DNA from: Chrysoporthe austroafricana
Lineage: Eukaryota > Ascomycota > Sordariomycetes > Diaporthales > Cryphonectriaceae
DNA: 64,000 nt
Assembly: GCA_001051155.2 (NCBI GenBank)
Contig: JYIP02000009.1
Span: forward strand, 186,001-250,000
Direction of reading: 5' to 3'
Made by a program: the position numbers and the translations under genes. Shown in pieces: positions 31,701 through 43,059 of this stretch. The notes beneath the pieces are model-generated. The model made no database searches, was not told the origin of the DNA, and saw only the letters and a program-made list of their open reading frames with translations. The stretch's first letter is position 1. Each line of letters starts with the position of its first letter.

Positions 31701-33302
31701 TAGTATGACCTCGCCGAGGTGACCTCACGGGCAGGGTTGTCACGTCGCGTGCGGTGGAGACGCGGCGAACGCGACCGGGGTGGGGCAGCGCCGAATGGGT
31801 GGGATGCAGAGGCCGCCGGGTTGGGCCCCACCTGTAGGAGCCTGTAGCAGGCACGACGGTCTCATTGGGCCTGGGGCTCTCGGGCAGCTGGAGGTACCAC
31901 AGCCTACTGGCTAGCATGATCGAGGGCGAGCCCTTCCCGCCGGCGGGCGACAAGCGAAGTGCGAGTGTGCAGCAGCCTGACCCCGGCAGGCACTGGCCTC
32001 CGAGATGGGGCGCCGCAGCTCCATTGCTGTGGAATCCTGACGGTTGTCGATTGCCATCAAAGGACAAGATCGGTGATCGATGGATCGATGAGAGATGATA
32101 CAATGTGGATGCGGCCGGCCGGCCCCCGGCGCGCTCGTTCGCAGCGTGCTGGGCGCGACTTGGGGGGGCCGCTCTGCTAGCTGTTAGCGCTGGGAGGTGC
32201 CCCAGGGCGCCAAGGGCCACAGCTGTGGGCTGCCCTGTACCACTGGGCTACCGCTGGGCCGCTGGGCTGCCGCTGGGCTGCCGCTGGGCTACCGCTGGGC
32301 TGCGACCACTATAGTAGCGTGAGTAGCCAAGCACACGCACGCACGCCACGGCAGGGTGTGGACCAACCAGTGGGCGGCCAGGCGGCGTAGCGTGAGTCGA
32401 GCTAAGACTGCCAGACGATCCGGGACCATGCCGCAAATAGCACCTCGCAGGGATATCCAGGCGGCCACACGGCTTAGACGCGCGAGTTGCCGCAACAACC
32501 GGATAGGAATGTTTACGCAAATGGGAAACGAATGGAGACGGACGGAGGCTGCTGAGACGAGATTTGGGGGAGGGGGGAAACACACTGGGGGGGATGGCCC
32601 TGCTGGCCCTGGCGTCCTTGGCCCAGCTCCACCTCCTGCAGGAACCTTGTCTGGGAGCAGGCCCGGGCAGAGCCAGAGCTGAACGAGCCGGTCTGGGCCC
32701 GTGGGCCTGGGAGAGGAGCAGAGGGAGACGGCACGGCAGAGGCATGGGGCATGGCATGGCATGGCATGACATGGGGGGACAACACATGCAAGGCAGAAGT
32801 TGACATGGCCAGCTAAGCCCATCCTCGCCCCGAGACTTCCTGGCTGCCCATCCCATCCCATCGCATCCCATCCAGCCCGCCCCGTCCAATCAGGCGCCGG
32901 CCTGACCATGTTTTCCCCCCCCCCCTGTTGACTGACGACCGCCGACGCCTGTCGTGACACCCATTGTCCTTCTTCCTTGGCCGCACTCTTCCTCCCGGCC
33001 CCATCTGGAATTGTTTATTCTGCTGCGACTGCACCTGCTCGCTGCTGCCACCTCCTCTCGCGCGAGCTCCACCGCAGCGCTACATTTGCCGTTCCTCTCT
33101 AATTTGACCATCCCACACTGTCCCCGGCCTGTTCTATTCTTGACCTGCTGCTACCTACAGTACGGACTACTCACGCAGTACCCTCCCGCGCCTGCATTAC
33201 CATTCCCCCCGACTGGACGTATCCCCAGCGGCCAGGGCGATCCGAGCCAAGGCAACACGAGCCAGGGCAGGCCAAGGCAGGGCAAGGGCCGGCCAAGGCA
33301 AG
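28709..33302. other. 4.6-kb region without a supported gene; promoter domain of the Ace2-like gene
   Basis: From about 31.1 to 33.3 kb the DNA is GC-rich and many frames are open by composition alone, on both strands. From about 32180 short direct repeats occur (CGCTGGGCTGC/ACCGCTGGGC near 32248-32310, GGCATGGCAT near 32745-32770 and CATCCCATCCCAT near 32846-32872). A pyrimidine-rich leader with CCAAGGCAGGG repeats precedes 33303. I interpret this as a long promoter and 5' leader. A 191-aa frame at 29138-29713 on the minus strand has no recognisable motif. Confidence 0.4.
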
Positions 33303-35290
33303 ATGTGGTCTTCGCACCTTAAATTCGAACACGCCCAGCAGCAGCAGCAGCGGGAGCAGCAACAGCAGCAGCAGCCGCCGCCGCCGCCGCCGCAGGGCCC
33401 CCAGGAGAACAATGATTTCAGCAGCCCGTCCTTCCACCAGATCCAGCAGCAGGCTATGCCCTCGACGCCCACACACCACCGCCGAGGCCAGAGTATCACC
33501 ACCAGCAACGCACCTCGCACCCCCAACAGCCACCGCCCTTCGCTGCGCCCGCCGGTCTTCCTCCAGAGCCCCATGGGCAACCACACGCCGGGCCTGATGG
33601 GCGTGGGAGACGTCTTCAGCCCGCCGAGCGGAGGGTTCCAGGAGAACATGGGTAGGTCGGAAGCAGGTGCCAGCAGATGCGCCCGATCCCCAGAGATGCT
33701 GACCTCAGGCCAGGCTACTACTCACCCGTCATGTCCTCGCCCGGCACCGCCCTCGAGGGCCTCAACGAGGAGATAGCAAACTTCGACCTGGGCGGCTTCG
33801 GGGGCCCGCTCCCGGGGGAGGGCCTCTTCGAGTCCCCGATGCCCTCGCCAGGCCAGGCACCGCCGGTGCTCTTCAACAACCACAACCCCTTCACATCGCC
33901 ACCCGAGTCCTTCATCCCACCGCGAACCGCATCGCCCATGACCCACGGGTTACCAGGCCCCCATCACAACAACAACGGCGTCCCCATTAACTCCTACATC
34001 CGGACGCCCCAGGCCTCCCCAACGCGCCAGCCCTTCCGGGACTCCATCATCTCGACGCCGGACCCGTCGCCGACGCACCACAGCCACAACCCCCTGAAGG
34101 ACTCGCTGCTGCAGGCGCGCCAGCCGAGCCCGACACGCGACTCCTTCTGCATGGAGTCGATCATCCGCACCCCCGACCCCTCGCCCACCCGCCACAGCTT
34201 CTCCCACCCGAGCTCGCAGCACCACCCGAACCTGAACCCGCTCCACACCGCCCCCGACCTGCGCCCGACCATTACGCCGCGGGGCTCCTCCCGCTCGCCG
34301 AACCGCAGCCGCCAGTCGCCGAGCCCCAGCCGGCGTATGCGTGCGCACCAGCGGACGCAGAGCCTGGCCAGCATCAATAGCGTTATGAGTCTAGCGGACG
34401 GAGACATGGAGCAGTACCGCGTGGAGTCCAACGTAAAGCCGGAGCAGATCTCGGAACTCATTGGCGAGATAGATGGCGCACCTACATCCACTCCGGCCGC
34501 AGACAGCTCATCGTCCAGCGGCAACACCACCGCACCGGCCACCTCAGACAGCAACAAGAAGTTCATCTGCAAGTGGACCGAGCCCTCCAAGGAGACGGGC
34601 GAAGAGAAGGCGTGCGGCCAGTTCTTCGAGCGCAAGGAGAACTGTAAGGCGCATATCCAGACACACTTGGACGACCGGCAGTACAAGTGCCCCTACAACT
34701 TCTGCGGCAAGCTCTTCGTGCGCTCGCACGACCTGCGCCGCCACCTTAGGACCCACGACGTCCACAAGAAGTGGGTGTGCCCGTGCGGCCGCGACTTCAG
34801 CCGCGCGGACGCGCTCCACCGGCACCAGGGCCGTGGGAACTGCATCGGCGCGCCGCCGGGCACGAAGCGCAAGGAGCCGGCGAAGCGGGGCAGGCCGCCG
34901 AAGAAGAAGGACCTCGTGTCCGGTGGTGACAGCGCCGTCACGGCGCCGAATGAGATCAACCAGCCGCCGCAGCCACAGGCCGACGGCGAGGGCGGCGGGA
35001 ACAGCGCGAGCTTCGCGCCCATGGGCGGCGCCGAAGTTGAAGGGGGTGACTCCCGGGACAGCGGGTTCGACGAGGACATGACGGGCATGGGCTGCATGCC
35101 GGACTTCGCCACGGACCCTTCGCCGTCGCCGAACTCGGGAGGGTTGGCGCCGAGCCCGCTGGAGGACGAGCTGTCGTCGTCGCCGATGCCGCCGAACGAA
35201 GATCCCATCTTCGAACCGACGGGCGACGAGTGGCTGGAAGACTTGATATTCATCAACGACGACAAGTTTGTCGATAGCGAGGCGGTTTGA
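33303..35290 (+). CDS. ACE2-like: C2H2 transcription factor, Ace2/Swi5-like
   Basis: Exons are 33303-33651 and 33714-35290, giving about 641 aa. A Gln- and Pro-rich start is followed by a long Ser/Pro region with many SP and TP sites. Three zinc fingers lie at residues ~402-434, ~442-464 and ~472-493. The first has an unusually long Cys-Cys loop. The second reads CPYNFCGKLFVRSHDLRRHLRTH, and the third is the compact CPCGRDFSRADALHRHQGRGNC type with a terminal Cys. That pattern is the signature of the Swi5/Ace2 family. A basic AT-hook-like patch (KRGRPPKKKD) comes next. In yeasts these factors act at the M/G1 transition and drive cell-separation genes, and CDK sites control nuclear entry; the SP/TP array fits, but the role here is inferred. 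The acceptor at 33713 was chosen because it joins QENMG to YYSPVMSSPG. Confidence 0.9.
33336..33396 (+). repeat. CAG/CCG trinucleotide-rich tract encoding poly-Gln and poly-Pro
   Basis: Interrupted CAG repeats followed by CCG repeats lie inside the first exon of the Ace2-like gene and encode Q5, Q6 and P6 runs. Length variation between strains is likely. Confidence 0.85.
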
Positions 35291-36435
35291 CGTCAGAAAT
35301 GCGGAAATATACCGGGGCAACACGGCGGCGAGATGTATTGCGGTAATCTAAGTTGTCAGCTGCCGCCCGGATATGGGCCGTTTTGTACGATGGGAGACTC
35401 AGGTCGGCTTTGCAGGTTCTTTAACATTTGCCGTGCTTCTTCACTTCTTGTAACTTCGTTCTCTCTCCTATGTCGTTCTGAGCCTTGATCGTCGGATCCG
35501 GTTCCGCGCTGGTCCTGGGATAAAAGATGGGATATGGGTTGGGCGTTCCTTCTCTTTTTACTTATTCTTTATATCTTTGTCCTTTTCTTGTTCTTCGTCG
35601 GGATCTTAAGTTGCAAATCTCTGAACCGTCCAGCGCCGCCTGCTATGGCGGGTGTGTTTTTTTTGCTTGATTTCGAGTTTTCGGTGCGAATGAAGTAGGC
35701 AAGCGGAATGGAACGAGCGAGAAATTTCCCACGAGCCAAGTCGTAGACGAACACCCGTGAAGTTGGCCGTCGAACCGTATAGCTTGCCTGCGAGGCGAGG
35801 TCAGCCAGCTGAGAAACCAAACATGGCGGCGTTCCGGCGGTAGCGACCTGAGCTGAAATACCAGCCCCCCGCGCCGCCCCCCCCCCTTTCGAAACCGGCA
35901 CTCGCACCCACGACATACCCATCCCATAAGGCTGCAGCTGCTGCTGCTGGAGAATGTTACCTGCCCACCTCCAGCACCTGGAAGGATCATTTGTGTCGCA
36001 GCGTCACAGCGGGCCGTGGGGTCGTAGCCGACCGTCGTGGCTGCTGACGAGAGCATCCTGGAGGCACGCTGGGTAGGTAAGTAGCTAGGTAGATAGATAG
36101 ACAGGTGCTGTGGGCGGTGGGAACGTTGCTCTGGGGACATCAAGAACTTGGTTCAATGCCTCGCCATGGCTGGGACGACCAAGTGGGGCTGGCTAGCATG
36201 TCCGGGAGCTCGAAGCGCCGTTCCTACCGATGTGATAAGTCGTCAAGAGTTGTCCTGTGTGCATAAAAGTATGCGGAAAGGTGGTGGTGGCGGCGGTGGA
36301 CTGCTGTTCAACCACATCTCCATTTTGCCTGTCTATAGACGCCGATCTAGGTATCATAGCATGTACAGAAATGCGGCCCGCAACGCGATCAGATCCCGCA
36401 ACGTCTCTTCCTTCCTGCCTCGCTGGCTTCCATGT
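35291..36435. other. Convergent 3' flanks of the Ace2-like and CCT7 genes
   Basis: No gene is supported. It holds the 3' untranslated region of the Ace2-like gene, a run of C (35878-35886) and short GTAG/GATA repeats near 36070-36100. Confidence 0.5.
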
Positions 36436-38250
36436 TTACCGCCTCGGCATGCCCCGCCCTCTTCCCCTCAGCGCCCTCTGTGCCGCACCAGGAGGCAACG
36501 GCTTCCCGGGCGCCTGCGGCTGCTGGCTCTCCTCGTTCCGGATGGTCTCGTCCACGCCCAGAATCAGACAGCTAGCCTCCGTTGCCGCCTGGAGCGCGTT
36601 GATTTTGACCAGTGCGGGCTCCCACACGAACCGCTCCATCATGTCGGCAACGCCCTCGTTGACAAAGTCGACGCCCGCCCACGTGTTGCCCTTGCGGTGC
36701 TCCACGCGCAGCTTGTTGAGGATGTCGGTCGCGTCGAAGCCGGCGTTGTCGCACAGCTGCCGCGGGATGATCTCGAGCGCCTTGGCGAAGGACTTGATGA
36801 TGCCCTGCTGCTTGTTGCGGATGTTGTTGTCCGCGAAGCGGTGCAGTGAGGCGGACACTTCCATCTCGCATGCGCCGCCGCCGCCAACAATTGTGCGGTT
36901 GCGGATCGCACGCTTGACGATCATGATGGCGTCGTGAAGCGATCGTTCTACCTCTGCGATGAACTGCTCCGCGCCGCCGCGCAGCACAAGTGTGCAGGTC
37001 TTGGCCTCTGGGCAGTCCTCGAAGAAGTTGAAACGCTCACCACCAAGCTGTCGCTCCTCGAAGATACCGCAGGTACCGAGATGCTCGGCATGGATGTCGG
37101 AGCAGGTGGACTGGATGCTCGCACCTGTGGCCTGGACAACACGCTCCATATCCTCTGACGAGACACGGCCTGCGCAGAAGACGTCGCGGTCGGCAAAGTA
37201 CTGTGTGGCTAAGTCGCCGATGGGCAGCTTGGACAGCACAACCTTGGCACCGGTCATGTAGATGGCCTCCAGCTTCTTGAAGATGATCTGCCACTCTGCA
37301 TCGACGATGGCCTGATATTCTGACACCTGTTCGACCCGCACCTCCGCATTGTCCTTCTCGGCTTTGAGCTCCAGCTCGACATTGAGACAGACGATCTTTG
37401 GCTTTGTAAACTTCTTGGGCTGCTGCTCGAAGCCGGCGTAGGAGAAGGTCTTCTTGAAGGCGACACCGTTGACGAAGAGGGACTCGGTGAGAGAACCACC
37501 GGGGATCTTCTTAACGCCTATTAACTTCTCGTTGAGATCGTCTTGGTCGAGAGTGAGGACGGCATCGACAACCACTAAGACCTTGTCAGCATTTATGCCT
37601 AGCCAGCGTTGCCCACCAACTCCAGCTTACTCTTGGTAAAGAAGTCCGTATTCCGCTTGATCAGCTTGCTCGTCATGGCCGTCGCCGCAAGCTTGCCCAG
37701 CGTCTCCCTGTGGTTGGCCTCATCCGTGCTCACGGCAATCTCCTTGATCTTGTTCACCGCCATGGCTGAGGCTTTTCGCAGGCCCTTGACGATAATCTGT
37801 GAACTGACACCCTGCTCCACGTGCTCCTTGATCTCCTTCAGGATCTCACCCGCCAGCACGACGACGGACGTTGTGCCGTCGCCCACCTCTGCATCTTGTG
37901 ACCTTGCGATGTCGACAAGGATCCGCGCCGCGGGATGGACAATGTCCAGAAGCTTCATGACGGTCGCGCCATCGTTGGTGATAGTCTGCTTGCCGTTCTC
38001 GTCCACCATCAACAGATCGCCGCCGTAGGGTCCGAGGGTCGACTTAATCGTATTCTGGACGGCCAGGCAGGCATTTATGTTGGAGACTATCTGGCCCTTG
38101 CCCTGAGAGGTGTCGGTGCCTGTGTCGCGAGCCGGTCAGCAAGGGTCTTTCATATGATGCCTGGGGATAGCTTCAATGGAGGGGCGGATGGAGGGGCAAC
38201 AGACCCTCTTTCAGGACGATGATGGTGGGAGTCTGCCCGCCGAATGACAT
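36436..38250 (-). CDS. CCT7: Chaperonin-containing TCP-1, subunit eta (CCT7)
   Basis: Minus-strand exons are 38250-38205, 38119-37631 and 37574-36436, giving about 557 aa. The start [23 protein letters not shown] is characteristic of the eta subunit. Group II chaperonin signatures are present: [12 protein letters not shown] near the nucleotide site, [14 protein letters not shown] (ATPase aspartate), and the C-terminal [16 protein letters not shown] region, ending in a Gly/Arg tail [13 protein letters not shown] is the cytosolic hetero-oligomeric ring that folds actin, tubulin and WD-repeat proteins with ATP. All three junctions rebuild conserved sequence (KEG-TDTS, FFTK-MVVDAVL). It is a normal-looking essential gene and marks this part of the window as core genome. 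Confidence 0.97.
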
Positions 38251-39540
38251 CTTGAATATGCTCGAGGGACCGAAATAGATGCGGAGGGCCTAAAGGGATG
38301 AGGGCACCCAGAGGTAATTGTTGTCCTCAAGCAATAGGAGCAGTTCTTGGGACGTGGGCGGTGGACGACGCGTGGGGTCAGTCTAGAGCTCCGTCTCTTC
38401 TCGAAAAATTGTTGATGCCGCCTAGCAGCAGCTTTGTAGGTACCGATGTACCGGCAGAATTACGTAAGCGGGGCGGGAAGTAGACGGCCCACTCCTGACC
38501 TTCACGTTCTTTCTTTTTTGGCGGTCATAGCGAAAGAAGACTCTTATGTGATATATCTTCCATGCATCGGACATATCCTCTTCAACCGAATTCTAAGAAG
38601 ATTACTTGGATGATTGAGTGAGTATTACTGAGGTGTTGTCATGGTTGTGGGCCCGGTACTGTAATGGTCCATAAATGTGCTGGACATTGGATCAACTTTG
38701 AATAAGATAGCCGATAGAGATAAGGCCGGAGGTCGGCCTGATCATGTGGTGAACCGTTTGGCTAAGCTTAGGAAGGTCCATGCTAAGGTGATATGGGTAG
38801 GATATCTTTTCATCTTGTCGGGTTGGTTCCGTATATGAACAGCCCAAGTCCATCACCGGCTCTTAGGAACAAATATGACAGCGTATTGCTCAGCTGCCGT
38901 GCCAAACTTCCTTCCACTTGTGCATTACCAAAGTTGCTTTGGCTTCAGGTTGTTCGAAAGGCGTGTTGTAAGAGAACTTGTTACAGTCCCCCCTTCCCCG
39001 AAAACTTTGTTCCCTTTTTTTTTTCTTTAACCCCCCCACCCCGGACTACGATGATGCGCCATACTAGGGTTATCTCGTAATCCGAAAAGTATATCGTGGA
39101 CTATCCATAATTGTAGGGGAGGGGGTTGGCGGCGACTATAATACTTACACAAGAAATGGACTTAATTGTACGGCTGCCTCCGATAATACTCCTTTCCGGT
39201 ACATCCGCCGTGATTATCTCTGGATTTTCTTCTCTGTACCTCGATTTCGCTGAGCTGTTTTGCTAGGCTAGAGTAGTACGCTAGATCTCGCCAGATGAGC
39301 TCTCAAGGCTGGTCATTGAGGCGTTCACCTTTATTTAGCCGGTATCTGATAGGATTCTCGCACGAAGTCCTGATGAGCGAAGGCAGAAAGGCTGTCGAGG
39401 CTGACACTTCGACGTGATAGAATGTATCAGGCACTCTTCTCAGCCCTGTAGATTCATTCCGCAGGCACGACGACAACGATTTCACAACATAGCCAACTAC
39501 TTTGTCGTCAGTGGCATATGTATGACAGGATGCAAGATGG
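38251..39540. other. Intergenic, upstream of CCT7
   Basis: About 1.3 kb including the CCT7 promoter. A T-run and C-run (39008-39040) and AT-rich sequence are seen. No gene is supported. Confidence 0.5.
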
Positions 39541-39832
39541 ATAGCGAGACAGAGGTGAGTCGATGCAAGTGACAGATGTCAAGATTGACGAAATGGCTCT
39601 TGACTGGGACCATATCATCCCTGAAGACCAGCTTGCCGTCGTCAAGGCCGAGGAAGAGGAAAAACAACATGATGCATTCCTCGCCAAAGCCAGAGAGGAG
39701 AATGCTCCTCGGAAGGCTGTACCGAGAGTTCTATTCAACCCCTCAGCAGAAGACGAGCTCTTGATACGACACTGCTTAATATCAGACTTTGTTGATTCTG
39801 AATCTGACTTTTCTAGGTACTCTACACAATGA
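39541..39832 (+). pseudogene. Fragment resembling the C-terminal part of a CHD1-type chromatin remodeler
   Basis: The frame from 39563 encodes VKIDEMALDWDHIIPEDQL followed by a charged helix (EEEEKQHDAFLAKAREENAPRKA). CHD1-type remodelers carry a comparable 'D-W-x-x-I-I-P-E-x-x' linker and charged helix between the ATPase lobes and the DNA-binding domain. There is no helicase domain upstream, and the frame ends 60 residues later in unrelated sequence. I read it as a stray gene fragment. The family link rests on a short motif and is tentative. It overlaps the last 11 bases of the convergent oxidase gene. Confidence 0.35.
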
Positions 39833-41337
39833 TCCTCGGCGCTGCATGCTTGATTACGTTCTGTGGATCATACTTCTTCTTCAACGAGATGAGGGTCTCG
39901 AGATGCTTGCCGTAGACCTTCTTCAGATCCGTATCATCATAATCAAGCAGAGAGATATACGAGCTGTCGAGAACATTGCCCGCATCCTGCTCCTTCAGTT
40001 CCTTTAACAGTCCCTGGCCCCAAGTGGACGCCTCCTCCTTGAGCGCCGGATCGGCCGTCATGGAGACGATCTCGACCATGTGGTGGTTCTCACGTGCCCC
40101 GAAGACCGAGTGCTCATTGGGCGGAGGAGAGCGGAGACTGTGTATCGATATCATCGTGTTGCCGCCCGGGACGTTAGCGCTATACTTCGCCAGAATGCTC
40201 ACGGAGGCGGGGGTCCACTCCTTGAGGTTCACGACGTAGGAACGTCCGTGGACGCCGTAGGTCACCAGCTTCTCGTTGTCCTCGCCGTACTTCGCCGCGG
40301 TCTTGGCCTCCGTGGCATTGACGATGCAGTTGCCAAAGGCGGCGATCTTGTCGACGAACTTACGGCCCTCCTCGTGGTTATCATCGACCCAGGTGACGAT
40401 GGCGCCGAGCACCTTGCCGAGGCCTGGGAAGTCCATAGCAAACAGCTGGACCTTCAGAGCCGGCGGCAGGTCCAGACCTCCGATACCTCCCGTCAGGGAG
40501 GTCCAGACGGACTGCATATCGCTCGACTCGAAGACGAGAGTACTGACCAGCATCTGCGAGAAAGGCCCATAAGTCCAAGCTGCCCGCGCACACTCCCACC
40601 TAGTAGATGGGCCTTCCCCAGCGGATTCTAACTCACCTCCTTCAGCGGATAGACCTTGATAGTCAGCTCAACGATGACACCGAAGATTGAACCTGCGCCG
40701 CGGATCCCCGTGAGCAACTCCTCGCTGGCATCTACAAGCTCGCCCTTAGGGTTGACTAGCTTCGCCGCGACGATCTGGTCAACACCTGGGCCGTAGAGGC
40801 TCGAGAACGGGCCGTAGCCACCGGCGGTGCTCCATCCGACGTATCCGACCGACCCGGTGGAACCACTGCATGAACAGGAATCAGTCTCAAGTGTCAAGGC
40901 ACTCTAGTAGCAGTCTGGATGTAGAGATGGGCGTGTGCGAACCAGGGCGTGATTAGACCATGCTGTCCCAGCGCCTTCAGCAGGCCCCCAGCTAGGACGC
41001 CGCCGCCGACCTTCGCTGTCTTCTTGTCCTCGCTGACGTTGACGTAGGCGATGTCGCGCATGTCGATCAGGAGGGCGCCGTCGACCAGCGTGCGTCCCAC
41101 GCAGTTGTGGCCGCCGGTCCGGACGTTGAAGTCGATACCCTTGTCGACGCAGGCCCGGACCAGCGCCTGAACATCCTCGGCAGTCTGGGGCCGGGCGATG
41201 GCGGCGGGCTTGGCCGTGCTGATGATGTACGTCTTCCTCAGAGCCTCATAGTCAGGCGAGTCGGGGGTGTGGAGCTTGATGTGCGGGTGCTGCGTATGCA
41301 GGGAGGAGAGCTCTGCCTGGAAGCCGCCTTGCGCCAT
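39822..41337 (-). CDS. FAD-linked oxidase, BBE-like (cytosolic type)
   Basis: Minus-strand exons are 41337-40943, 40865-40637 and 40553-39822, giving about 451 aa. The FAD-binding domain (PCMH type) is clear: ARPQTAEDVQALVRACVDKG, then the flavin-binding loop VRTGGHNCVGRTLVDGALLID with the His that usually links to the 8-alpha position of FAD, then GSVGYVGWSTAGGYGPFSSLYG. The C terminus YDPQNVIKHAAPRI corresponds to the BBE tail, in which most family members have Y/F-x-x-x-N-x-F. There is no signal peptide. The ATG at 41337 was chosen over 41424 because a TATAAA box overlaps the latter. The first intron uses a GTTCGC donor. Such enzymes oxidise alcohols, sugars or specialised metabolites; the substrate is unknown. 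Confidence 0.85.
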
Positions 41338-41423
41338 CTTGGAGACCTTCGCCGCTCGTGGAGATGTGTTTTGTGTGAGGACGGGCTGGCTGGTTCCCAC
41401 GTCAGCGCGAGCCAGAGAGACCA

Positions 41424-41429
41424 TTTATA
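41424..41429 (-). promoter_or_regulatory. TATA box of the BBE-like oxidase gene
   Basis: TATAAA on the minus strand lies 87-92 bases upstream of the chosen start codon (41337). Because it abuts the alternative ATG at 41424, it argues that translation starts at the downstream Met. Confidence 0.5.
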
Positions 41430-43059
41430 GCGTTCGTCGTCCGACTCCCAACACGCACCTCCTGTACCGCCTAAGTATCTCGCAAGTCCCTGCCACCAAC
41501 GTACAGCACTCGCAGCATGCAACCTGCCGACAGTCAGCCAATAATAAAAAGTCCTGACTACTGGTACACGCGTTGTCGTCGGTCCACACCCGCAGGTTTG
41601 AGTGTCACTGTTACCACTATAGTATGTACCCAAGCTCCCTAGTACGGATTATACGCGCGCGTTTCATCTATCGCCAAGAGCAAAGCGCCTAACCGTGAGC
41701 CCAAGCCCAACGTGGGATAACTCGTATCACATGTTGACTCTCGGTGCCTACCCGCCTCTCTACGACCACCCTCACTTCGACGCTTATTGCCCTCCCCATC
41801 CTTCTTCCTGTTCGTAGACCCAAATGCTGCAATTTGGCGTAGTACTAGGCACCGAGTGAACTTGAGGGGGAAGGTGGCAGTGAGCCCCACAGGTGAGTGC
41901 ATACTTAGTAAGTACCATGGCGCCTCGGTGGGGGCGAGACACACGCCAGGATCCTCCGGCAACAGGCCAACCGAGCAGGAGCTTAATGTGGTAGAGATGG
42001 ATCAACATATGCGTGTTCCTCACACAGTACATACTGTGGCGGAGATGGATCAATAAGCGTGCCTCGTACCTCGCAGGCAACGGCGACAGTGGTAAGCGGA
42101 GGCAGCGATATGCGGACAGTACATAGTATGGAGTGCCGTGAGAATCAATAGTAGGAATCCTTGTGGGCACCAGATCGTGTTGTGCTTTACTGGATACTAT
42201 GTTGTAAATTATTTCCCGAAAACCCCACCGCGCGCCCAGCTCAGAAGTAATATGCGGCCTCGTACCTGGTTTGCACAACCTGCGGTCGACGTGATGCCAT
42301 CAAACATTGGCGCCCAGAAAAGCCAGGCCGAGCCTCAGTGGATCCAGGAGTATGGTGTCTCGTCGAGGTCGTTCTTCCGACCCCCAGCAGCTACTATGGT
42401 AGCATCGCCTGTGCAGTCTAATCTTCGTTCGGAGATCATCCGCGCGCTACACCATGCCTCATGGTGACTTGTCACCTCTATCCAGGACGGTCCGGTGGGC
42501 GTGGTCTGCTGTCGTACCAGTGGTGTGGTCTCCACCCGACCCCAGACCCACACGAGTCTCGTGAGGGTGTGCACCGAGGGTGTGCACCCCAGGTGTGCGC
42601 TCTTTTTGGTCCCAGCTGTAAGGAATCAACTCGTCGATGGCAACAGCGTCCTTGTTGTCGGTAAGCTCAGACTTACATGGGTCGGCCGCAGCAGTTGATC
42701 TCACGTGCGTCGTCATCGGCATCCTGATTTGGCCCTCAGACCGGGTCACTTATCTCGAAGTCGTGTTCTTCTGCCCCAGATAGCCCACAGACACCAGTAT
42801 CGGTAGTCTAACAAAGCTATCTCACCGCTTTGGCAGGTCTGAGGGTGGAGGTCGGTCGGTCCCTTAGACACATTATAGTAATATAATTGTTACTCGGTCG
42901 CGCGAAGATCGTCAATGCGCAGCTCGAAATCCACTTCCACCTTTGATCGGAGTGTCAAGACTGAAGCGCGCGACAACGTATTTCAGATCCGAGTCACTGT
43001 CAAGACAAAAGAAAAAAGAAAAACCACATTGCTCGAAGAAGATTAGTCCTCAATTCCTA
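41430..43059. other. Shared divergent promoter region between oxidase and prenyltransferase genes
   Basis: About 1.6 kb. Frames of up to 164 aa on the minus strand near 41784-42278 have no recognisable features. A 17-base motif (GGAGATGGATCAA and neighbours) is repeated near 41993 and 42041. The two flanking genes are divergently oriented, so co-regulation from this stretch is possible. Confidence 0.45.

Noticed and set aside
31160..33300. Many long overlapping frames (up to 223 aa) on both strands
   Set aside because: The DNA is GC-rich and stops are rare in all frames. Proteins are Pro/Arg/Gly-rich without domain structure. Treated as promoter and leader.
41784..42278. 164-aa minus-strand frame between the oxidase and prenyltransferase
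   Set aside because: Contains no recognisable domain, lacks a plausible promoter and lies in the shared divergent promoter region.
42943..43059. Upstream in-frame extension of the prenyltransferase
   Set aside because: The extension is Lys/Ser-rich and out of keeping with the family. The ATG at 43060 gives a plausible targeting sequence.
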